Below, piece by piece: positions 16,999 through 25,917 of a DNA stretch of 64,000 nt. The stretch covers positions 43,811 through 107,810 of the forward strand of contig JANRJM010000016.1 in assembly GCA_033763975.1 (NCBI GenBank), in the 5' to 3' direction. This stretch comes from Planctomycetota bacterium (lineage in GTDB: Bacteria; Planctomycetota; Phycisphaerae; Phycisphaerales; UBA1924). How positions within the stretch are numbered: position 1 is the first letter of the stretch; the number at the start of each line of letters is the position of its first letter. The translations under genes were made by a program, and so were the position numbers. A model generated the notes under the pieces. The model searched no databases. It was not told where the DNA came from and worked only from the letters and a program-made list of their open reading frames with translations.

Positions 16999-17418
16999 AT
17001 GGCGTTGATGCCCAAAAGAGTGAAGTACCGCAAGGAGATGCGCCGGATCCGCCCGCGCAAGGCGACGAAGGGCAACTACGTCGCGTACGGGGATTTCGGG
17101 CTGCAGTCGCTCGAGGGGTGCTGGCTGCCCGGCAACGTGATCGAGGCGGGTCGCATCTCGTGCCAGCACTTCCTGAAGCGCGAGGGGAAGCTGTTCATCC
17201 GGGTCTTCCCGGACAAGCCGATCTCGAAGAAGCCGCTCGAGACGCGAATGGGAACGGGCAAGGCGGACGTCGACTACTGGGCGGCGCGGATCAAGCCCGG
17301 GACGATGCTGTTCGAGATCGCGGGCGTTCCGGAGAGCACGGCGAAGCTGGCGCTGCTCCGGGCGGCGATGAAGATGCCGGTGCGCTGCCGGTTCGTGGGT
17401 CGGCGGGTGCGGGTCTAA
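16999..17418 (+). CDS. rplP: 50S ribosomal protein L16
   Basis: 139 residues, normal length. MPKRVKYRKEMRRIRPRKAT at the start, then GDFGLQSLEGCWLPGNVIEAGR, IRVFPDKPISKKPLETRMGTGKADVDYW, and RAAMKMPVRCRF. The segment LEGCWLPGN replaces the usual basic stretch. L16 organises the A-site region of the large subunit. ATG 16999 has GGAG upstream; the in-frame ATG at 17008 is an alternative. Confidence 0.97.
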   Translation: MALMPKRVKYRKEMRRIRPRKATKGNYVAYGDFGLQSLEGCWLPGNVIEAGRISCQHFLKREGKLFIRVFPDKPISKKPLETRMGTGKADVDYWAARIKPGTMLFEIAGVPESTAKLALLRAAMKMPVRCRFVGRRVRV

Positions 17419-17434
17419 CCGGGAGGGCGGGTTC

Positions 17435-17638
17435 ATGAAGGGCAAGGACGTGCACGGGATGAAGGACGAGGAGCTGTCGCTGGAGGCCCGGAACCTGCGG
17501 GTGAAGCTCTTCGACCTGCGCTCGCAGTCGGTGACGGAGAAGGTGGAGGACACGTCGCAGTTCGGGAAGATCCGCAAGGACGTCGCCCGGCTGCTGACGG
17601 AACAGCGGGCGCGTCGGGGAGCGAAGCAGAACGGGTAA
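17435..17638 (+). CDS. rpmC: 50S ribosomal protein L29
   Basis: 67 residues of the usual two-helix form: MKDEELSLEARNLRVKLFDLRSQSVTEKVEDTSQFGKIRKDVARLLTEQRAR. It packs near the tunnel exit beside L23. GGGAGGG lies just upstream of the ATG. Confidence 0.96.
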   Translation: MKGKDVHGMKDEELSLEARNLRVKLFDLRSQSVTEKVEDTSQFGKIRKDVARLLTEQRARRGAKQNG

Positions 17639-17676
17639 AGGTGCGCGGGCACCGGTGACGCAGGGGAACACAGGCG

Positions 17677-18018
17677 ATGGCGGACGCGAGCAACAGGGCG
17701 GGCGAGGGCGTGGAGTCGCTCACGGGCACCAAGATCGGGGTGGTGGACTCCGACGCGCGGGCGAAGACGCGGCGCGTGGTGCTGAGCTACATGGCGCAGC
17801 ACCCCAAGTACGGGAAGTACGTCCGCCGGCGCACGATCCTGCACGTCCACGACGAGGCGAACGAGTCGCACGTGGGCGACGTGGTGGAGGTGGCGCCGTG
17901 CCGCCCCATCAGCAAGACCAAGTCGTGGCGCCTCGTGCGGGTGGTCGAGCGTCGCTCGGCGGAGGCGGCGGCGATGAAGAGCGTGAAGGAACTCCAGGGG
18001 CCGGTCGTACAGGGATGA
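17677..18018 (+). CDS. rpsQ: 30S ribosomal protein S17
   Basis: 113 residues, longer than the usual 80-85, with about 15 extra residues at the N-terminus and a C-terminal tail after the OB-fold core. Core motifs: TKIGVVDSDARAKTRRVVLSY, YVRRRTILHVHDEANE, and HVGDVVEVAPCRPISKTKSWRLVRVVE. S17 is a primary 16S rRNA-binding protein. Confidence 0.95.
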   Translation: MADASNRAGEGVESLTGTKIGVVDSDARAKTRRVVLSYMAQHPKYGKYVRRRTILHVHDEANESHVGDVVEVAPCRPISKTKSWRLVRVVERRSAEAAAMKSVKELQGPVVQG

Positions 18019-18049
18019 CCGCGCGGGATCGCGCGTCGGACGGTGAACC

Positions 18050-18436
18050 ATGCTGCAGCAAGAAACACGGTGCGAGGTGGCGGACAACAGCGGCGCGAAG
18101 ATCGCGTACGTCATCCGCGTGTACGGCAGCTCGACGGCGAGCGGGAAGTTCACGCGTCGGACGGCGGCGGTGGGCGACCGGGTGTTCGTCTCGATCAAGC
18201 GGGCGCTTCCCGGGGCGGACGTGAAGCCCGGGGACAAGTCCAAGGCGGTGGTGGTGCGGACGACGAAGGCGACCCGCCGGGCGGACGGGAGCTACGTGAA
18301 GTTCGACAGCAACGCCGTGGTGCTGATCCAGGACGACGGGAACCCCAAGGGCACGCGCATCTTCGGGCCCGTGGCGCGCGAGCTGCGGGACAAGAACTAC
18401 ATGAAGATCGTTTCGCTCGCGTCGGAAGTGATCTGA
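18050..18436 (+). CDS. rplN: 50S ribosomal protein L14
   Basis: 128 residues. It begins [24 protein letters not shown] and has [71 protein letters not shown], all strongly conserved. A short insert in the first loop accounts for the six extra residues. Confidence 0.97.
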   Translation: MLQQETRCEVADNSGAKIAYVIRVYGSSTASGKFTRRTAAVGDRVFVSIKRALPGADVKPGDKSKAVVVRTTKATRRADGSYVKFDSNAVVLIQDDGNPKGTRIFGPVARELRDKNYMKIVSLASEVI

Positions 18437-18450
18437 AAGGACCGAGAGTC

Positions 18451-18792
18451 ATGCCAGCGCACGTGAAGAAGGGCGACACCGTGATGATCACCTCCGGCGA
18501 CCTCAAGGGTCAGATCGGGGAGATCCTGCGCGTGATGCCCGACAAGCAGCAGGTGGTGGTGAAGGGGCTGAACCTGGTGACCAAGAACCTGCGCCCGACG
18601 CAGGCGAACCCCAAGGGCGGGGTGATCACCAAGGAGGCGCCGCTGCACATGAGCAAGGTCTCGCCGGTGGTGGACGGGCGGGCGGTGCGGGTGGGCTTCC
18701 GCACCGAGAAGGACGGGAGCAAGGTGCGCGTGGCGCGTCACGCCGGCAAGGACATCAAGGTGTTGTCCACGCTGCGGGGGCCCCGGGGCTGA
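18451..18792 (+). CDS. rplX: 50S ribosomal protein L24
   Basis: 113 residues. The KOW-type core is clear: HVKKGDTVMITSGDLKGQIGEILRVMPDKQQVVVKGLNLVTKNLRPTQANPKGGVITKEAPLHMSKV. L24 starts large-subunit assembly near the tunnel exit. ATG 18451 lies 15 bases after the rplN stop, with GAAAGGACCGAGAG upstream. Confidence 0.96.
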   Translation: MPAHVKKGDTVMITSGDLKGQIGEILRVMPDKQQVVVKGLNLVTKNLRPTQANPKGGVITKEAPLHMSKVSPVVDGRAVRVGFRTEKDGSKVRVARHAGKDIKVLSTLRGPRG

Positions 18793-18847
18793 GTGAGCAC
18801 GGACAGGACGGGCGCCCGCGGCGCCACAACGGACAGCGAGCACGATC

Positions 18848-19582
18848 ATGGCGAAAGAGACCGACAAGCAGGCACAGGGCGGCGAGGGCAAGAAGGGGCC
18901 CCCTCCGGGGAAGGGCCCGCAGGGCAAGGGGGCGCCCGGGCGCGCCGCGGGCGGGAAGAAGCCCGGCCCCGCGAAGCACGAGGCGCACGACGCGCCCGAG
19001 GACACCGGCCCGCGCGTGCCCGCACGCCTGAAGGTGGCCTTCGAGGAGAAGGTCCGCCCGGCGTTCGCCGAGAAGTTCGCCGAGACGAACCGGATGGCCC
19101 AGCCCCGCCTCGAGAAGATCGTGCTGAACGTGAACATGGGGCGCCACCTGGAAGGGACGAAGATCCCCCCGCACATCCGGGCGCAGGTGATCGACACGCT
19201 GACGCGGGTGACGGGGCAGAAGCCGGTGGTGGTGAAGGCGCGCAAGAGCGTGTCGAACTTCAAGCTCCGCGCGGGGTTCGAGGCGTCGGCGATGGTGACG
19301 ATCCGGCGCGACCGGATGTGGCACTTCCTGGACCGGCTGATCAACCTGGCGACGCCCCGCATCAAGGACTTCCGGGGGCTGAACGACAAGGCGTTCGACC
19401 GGCAGGGCAACTACTCGATGGGTCTGACGGAGCAGGGGGTGTTCCCCGAGATCAACATGGCCGAGGCGCAGTTCACGCACGGGATGCACATCAACATGTG
19501 CTTCCGGAACAGCACCCCGGAGCGGTCGCGCTTCGTGCTGGAGCAGTTGGGCATGCCGTTCCGCAAGCCGGAGCAGCGGTAA
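18848..19582 (+). CDS. rplE: 50S ribosomal protein L5 with N-terminal tail
   Basis: 244 residues; normal L5 is about 180. The first 60 residues are Lys/Gly/Pro-rich low complexity (QGGEGKKGPPPGKGPQGKG...). The core begins at PARLKVAFEEKVRPAFAEKF and continues through PRLEKIVLNVNMG, QKPVVVKARKSVSNFKLRAG and FPEINMAEAQFTHGMHINMCF. L5 binds 5S rRNA. The ATG has CGAGCACGATC upstream with no strong ribosome-binding site, but no start closer to the core is better. Confidence 0.95.
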   Translation: MAKETDKQAQGGEGKKGPPPGKGPQGKGAPGRAAGGKKPGPAKHEAHDAPEDTGPRVPARLKVAFEEKVRPAFAEKFAETNRMAQPRLEKIVLNVNMGRHLEGTKIPPHIRAQVIDTLTRVTGQKPVVVKARKSVSNFKLRAGFEASAMVTIRRDRMWHFLDRLINLATPRIKDFRGLNDKAFDRQGNYSMGLTEQGVFPEINMAEAQFTHGMHINMCFRNSTPERSRFVLEQLGMPFRKPEQR

Positions 19583-19627
19583 GGGAAACGCGGCGTCGCG
19601 TGGGCGACGGCCGGGGAGACACGGGCA

Positions 19628-19813
19628 ATGGCGACCAAGGCGCAAGTAGCCAAGTCGAATCGCAAGCCGAAGTTCAGCACACGCGTGGTGCGTCGGTGCG
19701 AGCTGACGGGGCGGGCGCGGGGCGTGTACCGCAAGTTCCGCATCAGCCGCATCATGCTGCGGAAGTTGGCGCTCGAGGGCAAGATTCCGGGGATGCGCAA
19801 GGCGAGCTGGTGA
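19628..19813 (+). CDS. rpsN: 30S ribosomal protein S14, short form without zinc ligands
   Basis: 61 residues, exactly the size of the zinc-type S14. It has [53 protein letters not shown]. In the zinc form four Cys residues follow the pattern C-x2-C ... C-x2-C; here only the first (RRCELTG) remains and the other positions are Thr, Ile/Ser and Met. It is therefore a short, zinc-independent version. ATG 19628 follows GGGGAGACACGGGCA. Confidence 0.95.
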   Translation: MATKAQVAKSNRKPKFSTRVVRRCELTGRARGVYRKFRISRIMLRKLALEGKIPGMRKASW

Positions 19814-19849
19814 AGACGGGGCGCCGCCCCGCTCGAGGGAAGGACGACG

Positions 19850-20248
19850 ATGGCTATCGGTGATCCAATCGCGGACATGCTGACGCGGATCCGCAACGCC
19901 GTGCGGAACCGGGCGAAGACGGTGAACTGCGTGAACTCGAAGGTGTGCCGCGGCATCGCCGGGGTGCTTCGCGACGAGGGGTTCGTCGAGTCGTTCGACG
20001 TGGTGGAGGACGGGCGGCAGGGCCTGATCCGCATCCGCCTGCGCTACGGGCCCGGGGGCGAGGCGGTGCTGCACCGCCTGACGCGGGTGAGCAAGACGGG
20101 GCGTCGGGTGTACCGGGGCGTGGAGGAGATCCCGCGTCCGCTGCAGGGGCTGGGCATCGCGGTGGTGTCCACGAGCAAGGGCGTGATCAGCGATCGCCAG
20201 GCGCGCGAGCAGCGTGTCGGGGGCGAACTGCTGTGCGAGGTCGAGTAA
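19850..20248 (+). CDS. rpsH: 30S ribosomal protein S8
   Basis: 132 residues, normal length. MAIGDPIADMLTRIRNAVRN at the start, CRGIAGVLRDEGFVESFDVV, then the conserved C-terminal VSKTGRRVYRGVEEIPRPLQGLGIAVVSTSKGVISDRQARE. S8 is a primary 16S binder and, in enteric bacteria, the spc-operon repressor. Confidence 0.97.
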   Translation: MAIGDPIADMLTRIRNAVRNRAKTVNCVNSKVCRGIAGVLRDEGFVESFDVVEDGRQGLIRIRLRYGPGGEAVLHRLTRVSKTGRRVYRGVEEIPRPLQGLGIAVVSTSKGVISDRQAREQRVGGELLCEVE

Positions 20249-20291
20249 GAGGACGGGTGGAGCGGGCCCGGCAGGGGCAGGAGTGTCAGCG

Positions 20292-20846
20292 ATGTCGAGG
20301 ATCGGGAAGAAGCCGGTGCCGGTGCCCGCGGGCGTGAAGGTCGCGGTGAAGCCCGGGCTTGTCACGGTCGAGGGCCCCAAGGGCAAGCTCGATCTGAAGA
20401 CGCGTCCCGAGGTGGTCGTGACGTGGACCGAGAGCGAGAAGGCCGTCAAGGTCGAGCTCGCGAAGGGGTACACGAGCGCGAACAAGCTGGCGAACGCGCT
20501 GTGGGGCAGCACGCGGGCGCACATCCGCAACATGATCGAGGGCGTCACGAAGGGCTACGAGAAGACGATGGAAGTCGTCGGCGTGGGCTGGACGGCGACG
20601 CTGTCGGGCAAGACGCTGAAGATGACGCTGGGCTACGCGAACCCGGTCGTGATGGAGGTGCCCGCGGGCCTCACCGTGACGGTCGAGAAGCAGTTCGTGA
20701 AGGTCGCCGGCCCGGACCGGGGTCTGGTCGGGCGCTTCGCGGCCGACATGCGGGCGCAGCGCAAGCCCGAGCCCTACAACGGCAAGGGCGTCAAGTACAC
20801 CACCGAGACGATCACGCGCAAGCAGGGCAAGCAGTTCGGCGCCTAA
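20292..20846 (+). CDS. rplF: 50S ribosomal protein L6
   Basis: 184 residues. [19 protein letters not shown] opens the first domain and the second domain ends [36 protein letters not shown], both diagnostic. ATG 20292 was chosen; an upstream in-frame start at 20214 would overlap rpsH and add 26 non-family residues. Confidence 0.97.
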   Translation: MSRIGKKPVPVPAGVKVAVKPGLVTVEGPKGKLDLKTRPEVVVTWTESEKAVKVELAKGYTSANKLANALWGSTRAHIRNMIEGVTKGYEKTMEVVGVGWTATLSGKTLKMTLGYANPVVMEVPAGLTVTVEKQFVKVAGPDRGLVGRFAADMRAQRKPEPYNGKGVKYTTETITRKQGKQFGA

Positions 20847-20872
20847 GCGGCGTACAGACGGGGACACGGGTC

Positions 20873-21235
20873 ATGAACAAGAATGCGGCGAAGAACCTGC
20901 GGCGGGCACGCCGACGCGTGCGGATCCGGCGGAGCATCTCGGGCACGCACGAGCGTCCCCGGCTGAGCATCTACAAGTCGGTCCACCACGTCTACGCCCA
21001 GATCATCAACGATCTGGACGGGCGGACGCTGGCGGCGGCGTCGACCACCGAGAAGGTGCTGGGCGTGGAGAAGCCCGGGAACGTCCAGGCCGCGACGAAG
21101 GTCGGGCTCGCCCTGGCCGAGCGGGCCAAGCAGGCGGGCGTGGAGAAGGTCGTGTTCGACCGGGGCGGATTCAAGTACCACGGGCGTGTCAAGGCGCTGG
21201 CGGAAGCGGCGCGCAAGGGCGGATTGCAGTTCTAA
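20873..21235 (+). CDS. rplR: 50S ribosomal protein L18
   Basis: 120 residues. Arg-rich N-terminus ([29 protein letters not shown]), then [21 protein letters not shown] and the closing [28 protein letters not shown]. It binds 5S rRNA with L5. The ATG lies 26 bases after rplF. Confidence 0.97.
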   Translation: MNKNAAKNLRRARRRVRIRRSISGTHERPRLSIYKSVHHVYAQIINDLDGRTLAAASTTEKVLGVEKPGNVQAATKVGLALAERAKQAGVEKVVFDRGGFKYHGRVKALAEAARKGGLQF

Positions 21236-21277
21236 GGCGGGCGCCGCATCGGCGAGTTCCGCGAACCGGGCCACACT

Positions 21278-21991
21278 ATGCCAGAGATCATCGACCAAAC
21301 GAGTCAGATCGAGTCCACGACGGTGAGCGTTGACCGCACGTCGGCGACGGTGAAGGGCGGGCGGCGCTTCAGCTTCGGCGCGCTCGTCGTCGTCGGCGAC
21401 CGGCACGGGAAGGTGGGGTTCGGCTACGGGAAGTCGAACGAGGTGCCCCAGGCCGTCGAGAAGGCCCAGAAGTACGCGCGCAAGGAGATGCGCAGCGTGC
21501 CGATGATGGGCACGACGATCCCGCACGAGGTCGAGGGCACGTTCTCGTCGTCGAAGGTGCGGCTGATCCCCGCGGCGCCGGGCACGGGCGTCGTGGCGGG
21601 CGGCACGGTCCGCGCGATCCTCGAGATCGCCGGCGTGACGGACTGCCTGACGAAGTGCTACGGCTCGACCAACAAGCGGAACATCGTGAAGGCCGTCTTC
21701 GACGGGCTCGAGCGGCTTCGTCGCCCGGGCGCGGTGGCGAGCCTGCGGGGCGTGACGCTGGGGCTCACCGAGATCGAGAGCAAGATCGAGCGCGGGAAGC
21801 GGTTCATGCCGGTCGCGCCCAAGCGCGAGAAGGCGCGCGGGCCGGTCAACACCGTGGGCGACGAGCGCAAGAGCCGCGGCCGCGGACGCCCGCGCCGTGA
21901 CGGTGGGGGCGGTGGCGGGCACGGCGGCGGCGGTGGTGGGGGCGGCGGTGGTGCGCCGGCCGGTGCGGCCGACGCGGCGCCGAAGAGCTAA
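21278..21991 (+). CDS. rpsE: 30S ribosomal protein S5 with Gly-rich tail
   Basis: 237 residues, longer than the usual 165-175. Core: TVKGGRRFSFGALVVVGDRHGKVGFGYGKSNEVPQAVEKA, IPHEVEGTFSSSKVRLIPAAPGTGVVAGG and AGVTDCLTKCYGSTNKRNIVKAVFDGL. The last 50 residues are a basic then almost pure Gly tail (GGGGGGHGGGGG... before GAPAGAADAAPKS). The DNA there is a GGC/GGT run and could vary in length by slippage. L30, normally next, is absent. Confidence 0.96.
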   Translation: MPEIIDQTSQIESTTVSVDRTSATVKGGRRFSFGALVVVGDRHGKVGFGYGKSNEVPQAVEKAQKYARKEMRSVPMMGTTIPHEVEGTFSSSKVRLIPAAPGTGVVAGGTVRAILEIAGVTDCLTKCYGSTNKRNIVKAVFDGLERLRRPGAVASLRGVTLGLTEIESKIERGKRFMPVAPKREKARGPVNTVGDERKSRGRGRPRRDGGGGGGHGGGGGGGGGGAPAGAADAAPKS

Positions 21992-22100
21992 CGGCGGGCA
22001 GTTGATGTCGGGTGCGCGACGCGACGAACGCGGCGCGACGTCGGGCGAGTGGTCTTTGGCCTCCTGGGCAACGGGCGGCAGGTTTCCGGAGTGACGGTCC

Positions 22101-22781
22101 ATGATGATCCATGACATCACCGCCCTGGCGGGCAAGTGGAAGAACCGCAAGCGCGTGGGTCGCGGCGAGGGCTCGGGGCACGGCAAGCAGTCGGGGCGCG
22201 GGCACAAGGGCGCGGGAAGCCGCTCGGGCTACGCGGCGAAGCTCGGTCACGAGGGTGGCCAGATGCCCTACTTCCGGCGCCTGCCGAAGTTCGGCTTCAC
22301 CAACGCGCCGTTCAAGACGCACTTCTGGGCGGTGAACCTGGGGGACATCGTCGGGCACCCGAACTTCGCGAAGGGCGGGGACGTGACGATCGAGGCGCTG
22401 ATCGGCGCCGGGCTGGTGCGTGATACGTCGCGCGACCTCAAGATCCTGGGCAACATCGCCGGGGACAAGCCGCTGGGCGTCAAGCTCGCGGTGACGGCGG
22501 CCCGCGTGACGGCCCCGGCCAAGAAGCGCGTGCTGGAGGCCGGCGGAACGGTGACCGAGACCGGCACGCGCCGGGATCGCGTCCGCGGCATCGACCTCAC
22601 GAGCGAGGACCGCACGCCCAAGAACCTGACGAAGAAGCTGAAGCGCGGGTCGAAGGCCAAGGCCGGCGCCCCCGCGGCGGCGGGCAAGGGCGAGGAAGGC
22701 GCGGCCGACGCGAAGGCGGCGAAGGGTGAGAAGCCGGCCAAGCCCGCGAAGGGCGCGGCGGGCGGGGAAAAGAACGACTGA
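22101..22781 (+). CDS. rplO: 50S ribosomal protein L15
   Basis: 226 residues against about 145 normally. The core has KRVGRGEGSGHGKQSGRGHKGAGSRSG, GHEGGQMPYFRRLPKFGF and GAGLVRDTSRDLKILG. The final 50-60 residues are a Lys/Ala/Gly/Pro tail (AKAAKGEKPAKPAKGAAGGEKND). ATG 22101 or ATG 22104 may be used; the first has GGAGTGACGGTCC upstream. secY follows after 129 bases. Confidence 0.96.
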   Translation: MMIHDITALAGKWKNRKRVGRGEGSGHGKQSGRGHKGAGSRSGYAAKLGHEGGQMPYFRRLPKFGFTNAPFKTHFWAVNLGDIVGHPNFAKGGDVTIEALIGAGLVRDTSRDLKILGNIAGDKPLGVKLAVTAARVTAPAKKRVLEAGGTVTETGTRRDRVRGIDLTSEDRTPKNLTKKLKRGSKAKAGAPAAAGKGEEGAADAKAAKGEKPAKPAKGAAGGEKND

Positions 22782-22910
22782 TCGTGCGTCCGCCGCACCC
22801 TATCATCGCGTGATCGAGCGTGATCCGCCCTCGGCGAACGAGCCGGGGGCGGCTGCGTTGATGACGGATCGGGTGCAGACCGCCGGAACGGAAACCGAAA
22901 GCGACGAGCC

Positions 22911-24305
22911 ATGCTGACGACGCTGCTGAATGTCTTCAAGGTGCAGGAACTGCGGAACAAGGTGCTGTTCACCTTGTCCATGCTGCTGGTGTTCCGCATC
23001 GGGCACTGGATCCCGTTGCCGGGGATCAACGACGAGGCGCTGGCCGAGCTGTTCAAGGGCGGGGAGTCGGACAACCCGCTGACGAAGATCGCGTCGTTCG
23101 TGTCGATCTTCTCGGGCGGGCAGCTGCAGCAGTCGACGATCTTCGGGCTGGGCATCATGCCCTACATCACGGCGAGCATCATCTTCCAGCTGCTCTCGAC
23201 GGCGCTCCCGCAGCTCAAAAAGCTGCAGGAAGAGGGCCCGACGGGGCGCCAGAAGATCATGGAGTACACGCGCTACGTGACGGTGCTGCTGTGCATCGTG
23301 CAGGGCACGGGGTGGCTGACGTACATCGGGCGGTCGTCCGAGGGGCTGATCCACCCGATGTTCTTCAACAACCCGCTGTGGTGGGTGATGGCGGTCGCGA
23401 CGCTGACGGCGGGCACGCTGTTCCTCATGTGGCTGGGCGAGCAGATCGACAAGCACGGCATCGGGAACGGCGCGTCGATGATCATCATGGCGGGCATCCT
23501 GAGCGGGATGCCCCAGGCGGTGCGGACGGTGGCGGCGAGCTTTGACCCCAAGGACCCGCAGGCGATCGGGTTCATGGGCCTGATCCTGCTGGCGGCGGGG
23601 TTCGTGGGGGTGGTGGCGGGCGCGGTGCTGATGACCGTGGCGCAGCGCCGGATCCCCGTGCAGCAGGCGAAGCACACGCGCGGGCGCAAGGTCTTCGGCG
23701 GGCAGAAGAGCTACCTGCCGCTGCGGATCAACCACGGCGGGGTGATGCCGATCGTGTTCGCGAGCTCGCTGATGATCTTCCCGACGGTGATCTTCGGGCA
23801 GATCAACGCGATGGCGAGCACGTCGTCGTCGGGGCTCTTCCAGGACGTCGCGCTGTTCTTCGACCGGAACTTCCACCCCGGGGGCTACCTGTACGTGCTG
23901 GTGTACATCGCGATGGTGTACTTCTTCAGCTACTTCTGGATCACGGTGCAGTTCAACCCCGAGGAGATGAGCAAGCAGCTCAAGGACCACGGCTCGTTCA
24001 TCCCGGGGCTGCGCCCGGGCCCGCGCACGGCGGAGTATCTCGAGACGGTGATGGGGCGGGTGACGTTCGTGGGTGCGGCGTTCCTGTCGGTGGTGGCGGT
24101 GCTGCCGACGGTGGTGAACCAGGCGGTGGGGATCGACTACGTGGTGACGCAGTTCCTGGGGGGCACGGGGCTGCTGATCGTGGTGTCGGTGAGCATGGAT
24201 TTTCTGCAGCGTGTGGAGGCGAACCTTCTCATGCGGAACTATCAGGGATTCCTGGGCGGGGAGGACGGGTCGTCGGGGCCTCGTCTTCGCGGGCCGCGGG
24301 GGTAG
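22911..24305 (+). CDS. secY: Protein translocase channel SecY
   Basis: 464-residue, ten-helix inner-membrane channel for Sec export. It has the plug/entry region FRIGHWIPLPGIND, SIFSGGQLQQSTIFGLGIMPYITASIIFQLL, QEEGPTGRQKIMEYTRY, a cytoplasmic loop with RRIPVQQAKHTRGRKVFGGQKSYLPLRINHGGVMPIVFASSLM, and IPGLRPGPRTAEYLETVMGRVTFVGA. The C-terminus is charged and Gly-rich. It serves the many signal-peptide proteins in this window. adk and map, often next, are missing. Confidence 0.97.
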   Translation: MLTTLLNVFKVQELRNKVLFTLSMLLVFRIGHWIPLPGINDEALAELFKGGESDNPLTKIASFVSIFSGGQLQQSTIFGLGIMPYITASIIFQLLSTALPQLKKLQEEGPTGRQKIMEYTRYVTVLLCIVQGTGWLTYIGRSSEGLIHPMFFNNPLWWVMAVATLTAGTLFLMWLGEQIDKHGIGNGASMIIMAGILSGMPQAVRTVAASFDPKDPQAIGFMGLILLAAGFVGVVAGAVLMTVAQRRIPVQQAKHTRGRKVFGGQKSYLPLRINHGGVMPIVFASSLMIFPTVIFGQINAMASTSSSGLFQDVALFFDRNFHPGGYLYVLVYIAMVYFFSYFWITVQFNPEEMSKQLKDHGSFIPGLRPGPRTAEYLETVMGRVTFVGAAFLSVVAVLPTVVNQAVGIDYVVTQFLGGTGLLIVVSVSMDFLQRVEANLLMRNYQGFLGGEDGSSGPRLRGPRG

Positions 24306-24326
24306 TCGCGCGGGGCCGGGAGAGCG

Positions 24327-24551
24327 ATGAGCAAGCAGGACGACAAGTTCACGTTTGAGGCGGTGGTGATCGAGGCGTTGCCGAACGCGATGTTCAAGGT
24401 GCGCCTGCCGAACGAGCAGAAGACCGAGGTGCTGGCGTACGTCTCGGGGAAGATGCGGATGAACTACATCCGGATCCTCCCCGGGGACCGGGTCACGGTG
24501 GAGATCAGCCCGTACGACCTGTCGAAGGCGCGGATCACGTTCCGGCACTAG
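24327..24551 (+). CDS. infA: Translation initiation factor IF-1
   Basis: 74 residues of the S1-type OB fold: [68 protein letters not shown]. It occupies the A site during initiation. It begins 21 bases after secY. Confidence 0.97.
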   Translation: MSKQDDKFTFEAVVIEALPNAMFKVRLPNEQKTEVLAYVSGKMRMNYIRILPGDRVTVEISPYDLSKARITFRH

Positions 24552-24688
24552 GCGGCGCGCTGGGCCGGGCATGACTTTTTCCGGGAGCCCTCCTAGAGTG
24601 GAGGCCCGGCGGAGCAGGGTGGCGTCGTCGACGCCGGGTGGGCCGAAGGTGGCAGAGGTGGCGGCCGACGAGGCCGGGAAGGTGCACC

Positions 24689-24805
24689 GTGAAGGTTCGA
24701 TCGAGCGTGAAGCGGATGTGCAACGGGTGCCAGGTGGTGCGGCGCAAGGGCAAGCTGCGCGTGATCTGCAAGGCGGACCCGAAGCACAAGCAGGTTCAGG
24801 GCTAA
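24689..24805 (+). CDS. rpmJ: 50S ribosomal protein L36
   Basis: A 38-residue GTG-start gene in the infA-rpsM spacer, easily missed because of its size. The translation begins (M)[13 protein letters not shown] and ends [13 protein letters not shown], the family pattern. Zinc ligands Cys11, Cys14, Cys27 and His33 are all kept, in contrast to S14. GGGAAGG lies just upstream of the GTG. Confidence 0.95.
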   Translation: MKVRSSVKRMCNGCQVVRRKGKLRVICKADPKHKQVQG

Positions 24806-24877
24806 TACACGGATCGGCGGGCCGAGCCGGCGTCCTGTCGTGGGCGCGGGGCGGTGCCGGTGTCGAGGAGGCTGACA

Positions 24878-25258
24878 GTGCCGCGCGTCGCAGGTATTGA
24901 CATTCCGGACAAGAAGAAGGTGTTTTTCGCGCTGCAGTACATCCACGGCATCGGGCCGAAGGTGGCGGGCGAGATCCTGTCGCAGGCGAACGTGGACCCG
25001 GACCAGCGGGCGAGCGACGTGGACGAGCAGAAGCTCGCGCAGATCAACGCGATCATCGACCAGGGGTATCTGGTCGAGGGTGCGCTGCGTCGCCAGGTGC
25101 AGCAGAACATCCAGCGCCTGAAGGACATCAAGAGCTACCGCGGGGAGCGCCACCGCAAGGGGCTGCCGGTGCGCGGGCAGCGGACGCAGAGCAACGCCCG
25201 CACGCGCAAGGGCAAGAAGAAGACGGTGGCCGGCAAGAAGGGCGTCAAGGCGAAGTAA
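24878..25258 (+). CDS. rpsM: 30S ribosomal protein S13
   Basis: 126 residues. (M)PRVAGIDIPDKKKVFFALQYIHGIGPKVAGEI at the N-terminus and YRGERHRKGLPVRGQRTQSNARTRKGKKKT near the C-terminus. Start GTG 24878 has CGAGGAG 7 bases upstream and gives the family N-terminus; the in-frame GTG at 24854 would add eight residues. Confidence 0.96.
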   Translation: MPRVAGIDIPDKKKVFFALQYIHGIGPKVAGEILSQANVDPDQRASDVDEQKLAQINAIIDQGYLVEGALRRQVQQNIQRLKDIKSYRGERHRKGLPVRGQRTQSNARTRKGKKKTVAGKKGVKAK

Positions 25259-25348
25259 TGAGCGAACGCGTTCCTTCGCCCGGTGCGGGCGGGGCGCGCG
25301 GAGTTCGGGGACGACCCATCGCGGGTCGGATGATCCGAGGAGACGTGC

Positions 25349-25723
25349 ATGTCGAAGAAGGGCAAGGTCCGCAAGAACGTGGTGCGTGGCATCGTCCACA
25401 TCCGGGCGACGCAGAACAACACGCTCGTCACGATCACGGACATGAACGGCGAGACCCTCTGCTGGGACTCCGCCGGGACGATCGGCTTCAAGGGTGCCCG
25501 CAAGAGCACCCCGTTCGCGGCGACGCGTGCGGCGGAGACGGCGGCGGGGAAGGCCCGCAAGATGGGGCTCTCCGAGGTCGAGATCCGCATCAAGGGCGCT
25601 GGCGCGGGGCGCGAGTCGGCGGTGAACGGGCTGGTGGCGGCCGGGCTGCGCGTGACGGCGGTCGAGGACCACACCCCCGTGCCCCACAACGGCTGTCGCC
25701 CCAAGAAGCGCCGGCGCGTGTAG
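25349..25723 (+). CDS. rpsK: 30S ribosomal protein S11
   Basis: 124 residues: [57 protein letters not shown] and [20 protein letters not shown], all conserved. It forms the platform near the Shine-Dalgarno duplex. Preceded by GAGGAGACGTGC. rpsD, usually between rpsK and rpoA, is absent; the 194-base spacer shows no gene. Confidence 0.97.
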   Translation: MSKKGKVRKNVVRGIVHIRATQNNTLVTITDMNGETLCWDSAGTIGFKGARKSTPFAATRAAETAAGKARKMGLSEVEIRIKGAGAGRESAVNGLVAAGLRVTAVEDHTPVPHNGCRPKKRRRV

Positions 25724-25917
25724 CGTCCGGGGTGCGTCCGGGGTGCGGACGAAAACGAACTCTGCCCGCGCGGGGTCGGCCCGGCGGGTTCTGTCGGATG
25801 CGTGCGTGACGGCGTGCGAGACTGAAGAAGGGGCCCGCCAGCTCGGCATGGCGGTGTTCTCCGTGCACGACGCCGTCGGGTTCTGGAAGGACCTGGCCGA
25901 GTGTTGGAACTGAACTT

